Shown piece after piece: positions 43,945 to 55,415 of a stretch of DNA of 64,000 nucleotides. The stretch lies in assembly GCF_964204645.1 (NCBI RefSeq), contig NC_134025.1:16336001-16400000 (forward strand), read 5' to 3'. Under the pieces are notes generated by a model. It did not search any database. It saw only the letters and a program-made list of their open reading frames with translations, and was not told the DNA's origin. The DNA comes from Tubulanus polymorphus. Its lineage: Eukaryota; Nemertea; Palaeonemertea; Tubulaniformes; Tubulanidae. Position numbers and translations under genes: made by a program. The stretch's first letter is position 1; every line of letters begins with the position of its first letter.

Positions 43945-46900
43945 ATGGAAGCAAATAAATACTACTGTCCAACATGTAATATCAATATATATAAATCCCA
44001 AAAAGCAAGACACAATAAAACTAAAACACATTTAGAGAATAAATTGAAATTAGAATATGAAGATGATATATTAGAAACTAAATTAGATGAATTAAAGAAT
44101 GAAAAAGAAACATACAAATGTGATACATGTAATCAATCATTCAGTGATAAAAGATATTATAATGAACATTTAAAATCTAAAAGTCATATTAGAAATAAGA
44201 ATAATGATATTTTAGGTGAAGATTATTTTGATAATGATAATGATAAGAAACAGAAGACAATTAAAAGCATAAAGAATAAATTAAACAATAAAAGACCATA
44301 CATGGAAGATGTAAGAAAATATATTAATTCATTAGATAATAAAAAAGATATAGAGATAACCGAAGCATTTAAAAGTGATATTGGCCCAGCAGCTATCGAG
44401 TTTAAATTTCATAAAGGAAAAACATTAGAAGAAAATAAAAAACATTTAGAAAATATGAAAGAAATAATAAAAATAATAACTGATGTTGAATATCCTAAAA
44501 TAAGTATATCTTCTAAAGTTAAATTCATAAAATCTGAAGATAAACCAATATATAATATAAATTCTCATTCACAACATATTATATATAAACAACATATAGA
44601 TGATAAATTAGATAAATGTTATAATGAAGTAAAAACTAAAATAGAAGAGAAACATTTTGAAGGATCTGGTTTAATATTTGATGAAATAATATTTATGACT
44701 TTACATGTTTATAACACAAAATATAATAAGTTAACTAAATCAAAACCAATTGATGAAAATAATGTATCATATTATAAAGAACCAGATATTGAAGCATCAA
44801 GTTATATTAAACTACCATTTAAAACTAATGCTGTAATAAATGTACAAAATGAAGATGATAAATGTTTTCTATGGACTATAATAAGTTGTTTACACCCAGT
44901 TGAAGATTATAAACAACATAGTTTTAGATTAACTCATTATAAACCATTTGAAAATAATTATAAGATAGATAAGTATCCTGTTAGAATTAAAAACGTCCCA
45001 AAGATAGAAAGAGATAATAATTTAAGAATAAATGTATTTGATTTAATCAAATTACCAAATACAAAAGGTAACAATATAAAACATTATACATTAGAACCTT
45101 TATATCTATCAAAAGATTATGATTCAAACAATGTTATAGATATACTATATTATGAGAATCATTATATGTGGATTAAACAAATCGATTTATTTTTTAAATC
45201 AGAAAGTGATCACCATAAAATATATCTTTGTAGAAAATGTTTACATAAATTCAGTAATGAAAGTACATTATTAAATCATAAACAATTATGTGAAAATCAT
45301 GATTATTGTAAATTAGTTTTACCAAATGAAAAGGATAAAATATTAGAATTCAAAAAATATGATTACAAAAATAAAGTTCCATTTGTTATATATGGAGATT
45401 TTGAATCATTAAATAAAGAATTAACTGATCAAAATAGAAAAGAAATATATTATAAAAGAAAGAAATTATATCCTAATGAAAATGATTTTTCAGATGAACC
45501 ACCAAAAACAAATACTATTAAAAAGATTCATCAATCAGCTGCAGCTTTCGGGTTATATATAAAATCTGATTATCCAGAACTTATTGAAAGTGAATATTAT
45601 CATTATAGAAATGAAAATGTTATCAATCATTTTTGTGACTTATTAATTGAATATGAAATAAGATTTAGTAAATTATTGAATACAAATATAGAAATCATAA
45701 TGACAGAAGAAGATAAAGAAGCATTTGCGTTTGCAGATAAATGTTATTATTGTGAAAAGATATTTAATTATAAAGATAAAAAAGTAAGAGACCATGATCA
45801 TTTGAACGGAAAGTTTAGAGGCGCCGCACATGAGAATTGTAACTTACAAGCTAAGAAAATTAACTTTGTACCAGTTATATTTCATAATCTATCAGGATAT
45901 GATGCACATTTATTCATCAAACAGTTATGTCATAAAATAGAAGAAATTAATAATGAAATAGAAAGATTAAATTCAAATAGATCAAAAGATAAAATACCAA
46001 CTTATAAATTTAGAATGTTAGCTAAAACATCTGAGAATTATATATCATTCCAATTTGGGGGTTTAAGATTTATAGATTCATATTGATTTTTAAATAGTTC
46101 ATTAGATAACTTATCAAAATCATTTGTTGATGATGAATTAAAGATATTAAAAGAATATTACCCAAATAATGATGATTTTAAATTAATGAGATATAAAGGA
46201 GCAATTCCATATTCTTTCTATAAAAATCATAATGATTTTAACATAACTGAATTATTAAAAGAACAATTTTATGATGAATTAAAAAATGAATATGTTAAAG
46301 ATGAAGTATATAATAGAACATTGAATATTTGGAATCATTTCAAAATAGAAAATCATGGGCAATTAGTCGATTTATATCTAAAATCAAATGTATTATTATT
46401 AACCGATATATTCGAAAGGTTTAGAGATGTAAACCTAAAATATTTCAATATTGATCCTTGTCATTGTTATTCAAGTCCAGGATTAACATGGGATTGTGGA
46501 TTAAAATTTACAGATATAAAAATGGATTTGTTAACAAATATAGATCAATTATTATTATTTGAAAAATCTATAAGAGGAGGTGTTTCAGGTGTATTAGGGG
46601 ATAGATATTTCAATGTAAATGATAACCCTGGATATAAGTTATTATATATAGATGCAAATGATTTGTATGGTTGGGCAATGATGGAACCACAACCTTATGG
46701 AGTATTTGAATTAACTGAAGTTTTACAGAATGAAAATAATGATAAATTTGATTGGAAGAAAAGAATTCTAGATATTGCAGATGATTCAGATACTGGTTAC
46801 TTCTTTGTTGTAGATTTAGAATATCCTGAATATAAAAAATTTAAATCTAGAAATCTAGCATACTGCCCCGAACATAAAACTGTAACTCATGAAGAATTAT

Positions 46901-47959
46901 CAAATTACCAAAAAAGAATTAAACCCGAAAATCATATTCATACAGAAAAGTTAATGGTAACTCAAGAAGATAAATATAATTATGTAGTACATTATAGAAT
47001 ATTAAAGTTTTATCTAAAACAAGGAATGATCCTAAAAAAAGTACATAGATATATTTCATTCAGTCAATCTAAGTGGTTAGAAAAATATATAGATTTCAAC
47101 AGCAAACAGAACTGAAGCTAAAACTGATTTCGAAAAAGATTTCTTCAAGTTAATGAATAATGCATTCTATGGTAAGACTTGTGAAAATATTAGAAATAGA
47201 AATGATATTGAGTTAGTTAGTAATGGTAAAAGAATTAGACATTTACAATCATATCCTAAGTTCATTAGTAACAGAATATTCGATGAAAATTTTGCCGCAG
47301 TTAAAATGAGAAGAACATCAATGAAATTTAATAAACCAATCTATGTTGGCGCTTCAGTTTTAGAATTATCAAAATTACTAATGTATGAATTCTATTATAA
47401 TGTATTACAACCACTTTTTGGAGAAAAACATATAGAAATATTATATTTTGATACTGACAGTTACATATTAAAGATAAAAACTGATAACATAACAGATGAT
47501 TTAAAAACATTAAAACATCATTTTGATTTTAGTAACTATCCTAAAGATCATGAATTGTTTAGCAATGATAATAAAAAAGTTCCAGGGAAGTTTAAGGATG
47601 AATTAGGTGGTGAAGAAATGATAGAGTTCATAGGTATTAGATCTAAAATGTATTCATTTAAAACTAAAACTCATGAAGCTAAAAAGTTAAAAGGAATAAC
47701 CAAAAGTGTAGTAGAAAAGAATATTTATTTCAAAGATTACATCAATTGTATATTCAATGAAGAAGTTAGAAAACATAAGATGAGATGTTTAAGATCTGAA
47801 GATCATGAAATGTTTAATGAAGAAATTGAAAAGATAAGTCTAAACCCATTTGATGATAAAAAATATATTTTAGATGATGGAATTCATACAGTTGCTTATG
47901 GTTGTAATTTAGATGAATTCTTCAAATTTAAAAGAGAAGAACAATGCATCAATGATTAA
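43945..47959 (+). pseudogene. POLB: DNA polymerase B of Polinton D, one stop and one frameshift
   Basis: N-terminal zinc fingers (YYCPTCNINIYKS, YKCDTCNQSF), lineage-specific region to about residue 470, ExoI IYGDFESLN near 482, HNH-like insertion near 600-634 (CYYCEKIF, RDHDHLNGKF), HNLSGYDAHLF near 647. A TGA replaces an Arg codon at 46084-46086; the same frame continues to 47115 with motif A (DANDLYGWAM). A shift near 47105 leads to the last frame with motif B NNAFYGKTCEN and motif C YFDTDSYIL. Motif A has Asp where C has Asn. Confidence 0.93.
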
Positions 47960-48140
47960 TAAAGAAAATTATAATATAGAAAAAGTAATTGATTTAGTTA
48001 AATCACCTTTAGAATATTATGAATTAAATGAAGATGGAATTATTGAAGATAATCATAAAAGTAGTAATGAAATAAATGTTGAAATAATCATAAATAAGTT
48101 AAATAGATATTTTGATGATAGTAATTTTTTTGATAAATAA
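47913..48140 (+). pseudogene. 3' remnant of the 118-residue gene, fused to PolB end
   Basis: Sequence from about 47960 matches the second half of the gene at 32963 (C-terminus RYFDDSNFFDK). A deletion has joined the PolB 3' end to its middle, removing the OB-like and penton-like genes that lie there in C. Confidence 0.75.
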
Positions 48141-48361
48141 ATGAGTGATAACAAGTGGATAATAACTGGATTATATAATGGCGCATTACTTCAGTTGGAA
48201 CTGTTGGTTATTCAATGGTATTCAAAAAAGTATTCAAAATGGGAAGTGTTAATGTTGATAGATTTGATATAAATGATATTTTAAAATTAACATTAGCAGT
48301 TACTTTATCTAATTTAACTATCGATTATTTAGAAAAACAAAAATATATTCCTCCCATATAA
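48141..48361 (+). pseudogene. About 73-residue small protein, frameshifted
   Basis: Starts MSDNKWIITGLYNGALL, then a missing base near 48189 breaks the frame; ends with QKYIPPI coding at 48361. Collinear with 32737-32960. Confidence 0.55.
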
Positions 48362-48385
48362 ATACATAATTATTTTACTAAATAA

Positions 48386-48808
48386 ATGGCTTCTGCAGTT
48401 ATAACTATTATAGGATCGGCAATTGTTAACGCTTTAGCATTTACAGGTGGCGGTTATTTATTTAAGCATATTGATAAAAATGGATCATTAACCGAACAAA
48501 AAAGACATAACTTAGCATTAGAAAAATATAATAAAGCTGCGGAAGAATATAGAGAAAAGAGGCAAAACTATATGGATTATATTAACAAAGAATTATATGA
48601 TCAGAAGATTTCACACAGAGATTTTCAATCAGTTGATGATGCAATGAGTTTATATAACTCAGTAACCAATAAAGAAAAATTACATCTGTACAAACCCAAA
48701 TTATCAGATTATTATACCCCAAGTAATGAACAACAGAAATATGAAATAATTTGGATTTTAGGTGGAACAGTTATTGTTATATTTGTAGCGTATAAGTTTA
48801 CTAATTAG
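48386..48808 (+). CDS. 140-residue membrane protein
   Basis: Intact. N-terminal hydrophobic segment (ITIIGSAIVNALAFTGGGYLF), central helical Lys/Tyr-rich region likely coiled, C-terminal membrane anchor (IIWILGGTVIVIFVAYKF). No known family. Located in the capsid module, with the TAAATAAATG start signal, so probably a late virion-membrane or assembly protein. Confidence 0.7.
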   Translation: MASAVITIIGSAIVNALAFTGGGYLFKHIDKNGSLTEQKRHNLALEKYNKAAEEYREKRQNYMDYINKELYDQKISHRDFQSVDDAMSLYNSVTNKEKLHLYKPKLSDYYTPSNEQQKYEIIWILGGTVIVIFVAYKFTN

Positions 48809-48828
48809 TAATTTTTTTTGCTAAATAA

Positions 48829-49263
48829 ATGGAAGATAAAGTTGATAATATTGATATTATTCCTCATGATATCAGAAAAACTAAATTAAAAATATATTTA
48901 GAAAAACAAATATTAGAATTTGAAAGTGACTTAAAGATAAAAAAGAAAAAATATTTAAAATCCAAAATTATATATTATTTTATTATTAGTGGTTCAGTTA
49001 CAATTAGTTCTGTAATAACATTTCTAGCAATATTCAGTCCATTAACACCTTTAGCTATATCAATTGGCGTATTAGGATTAAGTTCAAGTGTTTTAACTGG
49101 TATAAGTTCAAAATTAAATATAAAAAGTAATAAAGAAAAAATCAAAACTAATATAAAAGAAATTAATAAATTAAAGAATACACTAGATTATATAATAAGT
49201 TTAAATGGTCATATAACAGTTGAAGAACGAGATAAATTATTAAAAGAATTGATAAATTATTAA
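48829..49263 (+). CDS. 144-residue two-TM protein
   Basis: Intact. Basic/charged N-terminus, hydrophobic segments near residues 48-68 and 72-92 (YYFIISGSVTISSVITFLAI; PLAISIGVLGLSSSVLTG), then a basic amphipathic helix and VEERDKLLKELINY. Paralogue in C is 13 residues shorter. Start has T8 then TAAATAAATG. Confidence 0.7.
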   Translation: MEDKVDNIDIIPHDIRKTKLKIYLEKQILEFESDLKIKKKKYLKSKIIYYFIISGSVTISSVITFLAIFSPLTPLAISIGVLGLSSSVLTGISSKLNIKSNKEKIKTNIKEINKLKNTLDYIISLNGHITVEERDKLLKELINY

Positions 49264-49279
49264 TTTTTTAATTCTATAA

Positions 49280-50605
49280 ATGGCAGATAGTTTTCCAAAA
49301 GCTTTCCAATATAATAAATCAATTAAATATAATACTCCAGCAATAGATTTTAATAAAGATATTACATATAGAAATGAAGTTTTAAATTCATTAATTGATT
49401 TATATATTTATGTTACTGAAAGCAATAATTTTCATGTAAAGATGGAAAATATATTTCATGTGTATACAATTAATTTTAAAAATTTAAATGAGGCAAAACA
49501 ATGGTTATTAAAATCTAATATGAAGTATTGGCAGAACCAATTAATTTTTGCTGTTTAATGCGCAACAACAGGATGTGGAATTAGTTGGAATGATCATTTG
49601 AACAAACCAAGTTTACCATTGATGTTATGACTTTTTAGATTTCATACATATTTTCAAATAAAATTAATATTAGATGAATTAGAATTTCCTTTACCAGGAT
49701 CAAAATATTTTAAAGAATTGAATTATAATATTAATTTTTCTAAGTTTTATAAAATATGTAATGAATTTAATATTAATTCAAATAAAGATTTTAGAGCAAA
49801 AATTGGAACAACGGGTGCATTAGGAATATTATATACTAAAGAATTTGGAATAATAATGACAAATTCAGATATAAGAACACTAAATTGGAATGAATTACCA
49901 AAATATTATAATAATATACAACAACAAAATAATAATGGTTGGGTTAATTTCATTTTAGAAAATAGTGAAGGTTTTACTAAAGCTGGTATACAAAGAATAA
50001 ATCAATCTATTAGAACTTATTCGATATGTATTTTAGGCGCGCAAGTTGAAACAAGATCCCCAATAATTGGAAATGATAACACTTCATTCGATGCGCAGAA
50101 ACAATTCAAAGTATTATTTGAAGATTCCATTCATAATGATAAAAATAGATCGATTCCAGAAAACATTGTAAGATATCAAAATTATTTAGATAAATCACAT
50201 ATTAGATTAAATTATTGTATAGGCCCTAATCTATTAATTATTTCTAATGATTTAGTATTAAAGATGGGAAACATAATTGGTTATAATAATCTATTTAAAA
50301 CTGCAACAATAAATAATTCATTTGGATTAAATGATATAAATAAAAAGATTATCACTGCTCCAAAATTAATGGAAGGTGAAAAAAAAAAAAAAAAAATTCA
50401 ATCAACAGAAACTAAAACTAATAATATTAAATTAAATAATGATTCTAAAATAAAGGATTACAATACATCAGAAAATATTAGAACTGATAATATTCAACAT
50501 GAAATAATTAAACTAAATGATGATAATAAATCCCATGAAAATACTTAATTAGCTTTAACTTGTATAGGAATTGTAATCGGAGGAATATTATATTTTAAAT
50601 TTTAA
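49280..50605 (+). pseudogene. Conserved 380-450-residue Polinton protein, three in-frame stops
   Basis: One frame throughout: 49280-49558, stop; a scrambled stretch with a stop near 49628; 49718-50548, stop; then the hydrophobic tail (CIGIVIGGILYF). Conserved block GFTKAGIQRINQSIRT, GAQVETRSPIIG, GPNLLIISNDL. A run of 16-17 A near 50380 encodes a Lys tract. Function unknown. Confidence 0.75.
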
Positions 50606-50620
50606 TTTTTTATTATGTAA

Positions 50621-52171
50621 ATGGCAGAAGGTGGAGGAGATTATGAAATGGGAGAAATGGGAAATAATAATGAAGGATTTATACCTGATGAACCACAACC
50701 TGATTTTAATGAAACTAATATTGATAATGATGATGAATCAGCATATAATTCTAATTTAGCAGATAGTGGTTCTAAAGCCCCATCAACAGATGAATTTGAT
50801 AGAAGAACTAGATCGAGAATACCTCCTGAAAATTTAAATCAAGGTTTATCAAGACAAGATTTAGAATATAATAAAATTATTTATAAATTCAAACCTGTAT
50901 TTGAAAGATCTGGGTATAATATAAGTGATAGAGATGCTGAACTTTTAGTAGAAAATTTAAAACTTTTTAAAAGTAAATATTATTATCATTTGGATGGTGA
51001 TTATTATATTGATATCACTAATCAAAGGACAAAACTAAATAAAATATTAGCGGAATCAACTTTGAAAAATTTAGAAACATTTAGAATTAAGAGAATAAGT
51101 AATAGTAATGAAATAACTGATGTTACACAAGAAGAAAGAGATGATAATATAACAGAATTTAGTGAAAGAATTGATGACTTATTGAAAATAATCAATAAAA
51201 ATTCAGAAACAGAAATGGAAGAGTATAGAGATCGATTTGATAAATTAAGATCTTCAACGCCCGAAACATCGAGAAGAGATATTCAACAAATTGATAATGA
51301 TTCAAGCCAATTAAATTATGGTAAAATAATTGATACAATGAATTCATTTGAAGAAGATATGATTAGTATTTTAGATACACCCGGTACTGAAACTGGAATA
51401 AATCGAATACTATCTTTACTTGAAAAAGGATTACTTGATTTAACTGATGAAGAATTAAAAGAATTTCCTGAACAAGCACGTAGAGAAATTAAAGGTATGC
51501 AAGAATCAGCTGGTGAAATTGCTAATATTAAGATGAGATTTTCTAAAATAACCATGTTAGAAAAAGAATTAGCTAATGCAAATGAAGAATTAAAACAATT
51601 AGAATTAAATGAAAATCTTCAAGTAATAGAGGAAGCTGATTATGAAAGCAGAAAGTTAGCTTTAGAAAAAGAAATAGATGATTTAGAATATAACATAAAA
51701 TTACAAAAAGAAGAAAGAGATACATTATTAAAATCATATGATCTTAATCATATTAAAAAATTAAAAGTTATTTTTAAAGATTTGTTGATTAAACCAAATT
51801 CTAAAATATCATTAAAAGACAGAATAAGATTATTATTTAAGTTAGAAGGTATAACAATTCTTTCAATTCTAACATCTGTAACTATGGTATTTACAACAAT
51901 AGGTTTAGCAATATCAAATGCTTTGAAATCTACTCCTACTCCCAATAAACCAGATAAACCCCCAGATAATAATAATTCTACACAAGATAAAGTTAAAGAT
52001 GGTTTAAAGAAATTAGCAAAATATTTATGGGAACTATCTAAATAATCTGCTGCAGCATTGCCAGGAGTTATTGCATCAATTGTTGGTTTTATATTGAAAT
52101 CTGCAGGAAACATTATTAACTTTGCTGCTGAACATATTATTTTATTTTTAATTACAGTTGTAAGTGCTTAA
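50621..52171 (+). pseudogene. Coiled-coil and C-terminal membrane protein, late stop
   Basis: Open for 474 residues (to 52045): acidic Gly/Asn-rich N-terminus, long coiled coil (about 300-385), hydrophobic segment ITILSILTSVTMVFTTIGLA, Pro-rich linker, and DGLKKLAKYLWELSK. A TAA then interrupts the conserved continuation SAAALPGVIASIVGF. The C-terminal part resembles the membrane-associated virion protein of other Polintons. The B copy is broken elsewhere. Confidence 0.72.
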
Positions 52172-52225
52172 ATTTTCGATTAGTAAACATGATAAAAATA
52201 AATAATTAATTTTTTTGTTAAATAA

Positions 52226-53473
52226 ATGAGTGGGAGTTATATCAATCCTTCTAAGAATCATAGAATATCTAATGCTATTAAAGCAGAAAGATCACATCAT
52301 ATAATTACTCATAACCCTTCTAATATTAATCCTGATGAAACTTTATATGTTAGAATCTCGAGATTAACACAAAATACTTTTTACGTTCCAAATAGTATTT
52401 ATTTATCTGCCGATATAAAAGTAATCGGTAATAATAAAAATTATGTTGTTGATAATGTTGGAAGATATTTGATTAAAAAAATTAACAATAAAGATTGGTC
52501 CAGAAACAGTTTTCTCATTAGATGATTATGATTTATTTATGCATTATAATGATTTATGGTTAACTAAAGAAAATGGAAATAATATGATATTTCAAGGAAT
52601 CCAATCAGAAAACCAAAATAAATTAAGATCAGAAGCTAATAGCGCAATAATAACTAATGCTGTAGATAAATTGATAAAAAGTATATATGGAATCAAATAT
52701 AAAATTCCATTAGACTTTGAATTGATAAATAACAATGCACCTTTATATAAATACGCAATTCAAGAAGATGTTATATTCAAAATAACATTTGCTCCTGTTA
52801 ATGAAATTGTAATATCTAGCGTTAATAAAGATATGAGTTATAAATTATCGAATATGTTTAGAATATGATACAGTAACTGATGAAAATATTTCAAGTATAA
52901 TTCAAACTAAATACAATCAAGGATTTTCATTATTATATGATTATATTGATAAATTTAAAACTGTAACTATTAATGCAAATGATGAATTAATTTATGAGAA
53001 TATTAACTTCCCAAGAAGATCTATTAAAGGTATATCAATATTTTTTACCATTGCAACATATACTAATGGTGCAATAAATGTTGATAATTATTATAATCCT
53101 GAAATAACAAAAGTAGAAATAACTATCGAAGGAATAGCAAATAAAATATTTTGTCAAGGAATGAGAATGATTGATCAATGGCCAGAAATTAGAAAACATT
53201 TAATGAATGAAAAAGTAAAATCATCTGAAAATTGTAATATTAATCAAATTGATTATTATACCGGTAATAAATATACATTATGGTTAGATTTTAGAACAAC
53301 AGAGGATAATTCATTACTTGGTTCTGGAAAAAAAACTACAGAACACTAAAGATGGAATACAATTATTCATGACAAAGAATAAAGGAAGTCTAAATTTCAA
53401 AATGCACATTTATATTATATCTGACGCGCAATTAAATATTGTAAATTCACAATTAGATAGTGTTATGTATTAA
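52226..53473 (+). pseudogene. MCP: Major capsid protein of Polinton D, three frameshifts
   Basis: Four segments in order: 52226-52500 (YINPSKNHRISNAIKAE, FYVPNSIYLSADI), about 52510-52868 (DFELINNNAPLYKYAIQED), 52861-53349 (ENINFPRRSIKG, YYNPEITKVEITIEG, TGNKYTLWLDFR), 53342-53473 (IYIISDAQLNIVNSQL). These are landmarks of the Polinton hexon-type double jelly-roll capsid, about 415 residues. Shifts lie near 52500, 52860 and 53335. Not the same subfamily as the Polinton A capsid. Confidence 0.85.
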
Positions 53474-53505
53474 AATTTTAACTTAAATAAAAATATATAT
53501 AATAA

Positions 53506-54456
53506 ATGGAAGGAGGTAAAGTATATAAACATATTCCATACATAGATACACATGAAAATAATGATGGTTTATATTATGTAATACCTTGTGATATAGCTTT
53601 GATATTTGATCCTATTTTCAAAATTTATAAAACTAAACTAATAGAAATTGATAATAATAAAAGTGGTGTTGTTGATAATTTAGGTAATGTAATTGATAAT
53701 AATGTAATACCTTCTACATCTAATAATGTAATACCTACTAAATCTAATAATGTAATACCTACTACATCTAATAATGTAATACCTTCTACATTTAATAATG
53801 TAATACCTTCTACATCTAATAATGAAATAATATTAAATGTTAGTGAAAATAGAAATTATTGTGGATATTGTAAAAGTGAATTTTCAAACGCTACATCAAA
53901 TTGGAATAAACATATGAATACAAGGGTACATATAAATAATGTTATAGAACGTGTTGGTTTAAAAGAATTTATAGAACACTTAGATATTAGATATGTTACA
54001 AAGTTTGTTTCAAATCAAAAAGTAAATGCTAAAGAATTATATGAAGATTTATTATTAGCAACACCTAATAAAGATGAATTAGATTTAACCGATGCTACTA
54101 AATTAGAATCAAACATTGTAAATGAAATATTAGGAGCAAACACTAATAATAATGAATATGGTGCCGTATGGCACCCACATGGTGATATAGTTACAGGAAA
54201 GCGCATTGATAATAAAGAATCTATCAAAGTTAAATCAGAAAATAAAGATATAGTTGAGATTACTAATAAGTATATCAATAAACCAATTATTTATGAAGAT
54301 ACGGTAAAAAGGGTGAAGAATAAGTACAAAAATAATAAAGAATTTGAAGTAGAAAATTCGGTAGAGAATTTGAATAGATTGTTAGGGTCTGATGATGAAT
54401 TGGAGAGTGATGATGAAAGTGATTCAGAAAGTGATTATCTAACACTCAAAAAGTAA
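53506..54456 (+). CDS. 316-residue repeat-linker protein with one zinc finger
   Basis: Intact. N-terminus MEGGKVYKHIPYIDTHENN as in C, then six NNVIP(S/T)(T/K)(S/F) repeats (24-bp units, 53694-53823), then a C2H2 finger (YCGYCKSEFSN...HMNTRVH), a helical region, the GAVWHPHGD peptide encoded by a 27-bp palindromic insert (54160-54186), and a Ser/Asp/Glu-rich acidic tail. Probably a DNA- or capsid-associated regulatory protein; unknown. Confidence 0.6.
   Translation: MEGGKVYKHIPYIDTHENNDGLYYVIPCDIALIFDPIFKIYKTKLIEIDNNKSGVVDNLGNVIDNNVIPSTSNNVIPTKSNNVIPTTSNNVIPSTFNNVIPSTSNNEIILNVSENRNYCGYCKSEFSNATSNWNKHMNTRVHINNVIERVGLKEFIEHLDIRYVTKFVSNQKVNAKELYEDLLLATPNKDELDLTDATKLESNIVNEILGANTNNNEYGAVWHPHGDIVTGKRIDNKESIKVKSENKDIVEITNKYINKPIIYEDTVKRVKNKYKNNKEFEVENSVENLNRLLGSDDELESDDESDSESDYLTLKK
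54160..54186 (+). repeat. 27-bp palindromic insert, copy 1 (coding)
   Basis: Core GGTGCCGTATGGCACC plus CACATGGTGAT; 9 codons in frame in the gene at 53506. Confidence 0.8.
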
Positions 54457-54820
54457 TAAAGGTTGAAAATTGTATAAAATAATAGTAAATAAAAAAGGGG
54501 GTTTTAAGTATTAAGGTATCTAATACGCATTTAATACATATCTAATACGTATTTAATACATATCTAATACGTATCTAATACCTATTTAATAAGTATTATT
54601 TGAAAATACCTTAAATTATATTTCTTTTTTAAATTTATATTGAAACCTCAGTGATAATAAATAACCTTTATTATTTTCAAACTTATTCATATATTAGTTG
54701 AAAAAAATAAAAATAAATTGGTTGAAAATTGTATGAATAATATTTATTTAAAAAAAGGGGGTTTTAAGTATTAATGTATTTAATACGTATTTAATACGTA
54801 TTAGATAGATATATAAATAG
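54457..54820. repeat. Duplicated spacer with TTTAATACGTAT iterations
   Basis: Between convergent gene blocks. Two related units (about 54464-54600 and 54722-54810) each start GGTTGAAAATTGTAT, carry AAAAAAGGGGGTTTTAAGTA and then a run of TAATACGTAT/TAATACATAT/TAATACCTAT words at about 11-12 bp spacing (eight in the first, three in the second). Could be transcription-end or replication-related; no gene. Confidence 0.75.
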
Positions 54821-55415
54821 TTATTTTATAAATTTATATTCATATGGAAATTGTAATCTCAGTAATAATTTTGAACCTTTATTATTCTTTAATTTATTCA
54901 TATATTCATCATGTAATTCAGTAGGTATAATTTGATTTTCTTCCAATGATTGTTGCATAGATTTTTTATCTTTGTTATAAAATAAAACTTGAAATCTTAT
55001 ATTCTCCCTAAAGTCTTTAACACTTGAATTATATTTTTGATTTAAAACCCGTGTTGTTATCCCAAAATAGATAACATAACTCACTTTCTCTAACTTTTGA
55101 ATCATGTAAATTTGCGCAATCATCTATAATGAATGATGTATTTGATCCTTTATAAGTATCAATTGCTATTTTAATACAATTATCTAAATTTTCTTTTACT
55201 GTTTTAGGATTTAATATAATAAACTTTTTTATCTTAAGTATATCTCTATTATATGTTTTATTCATTTCATAAGTAGGACAGAATAATATTATATTATCAA
55301 AATGAATCTTATAAATAGTTTTTAACAAATCTAATATGAAATGTGTTTTACCACAATTGGTTACTCCAGTAACTAACATATTATGCGGTTCAAATATAGA
55401 TAAATCTTTATTCAT
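54821..55415 (-). pseudogene. ATP: Packaging ATPase of Polinton D, one frameshift
   Basis: Walker A GVTNCGKTHF, Walker B SFIIDDCA in 55029-55415; a deletion of about 17 bp after SELCYL (near 55075) shifts the frame, and the C-terminal part (VLNQKYNSSVKDF, FYNKDKKSMQQSLEE) follows in 54821-55123. Start overlaps the integrase stop by eight bases (ATGAATAA). Confidence 0.87.
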
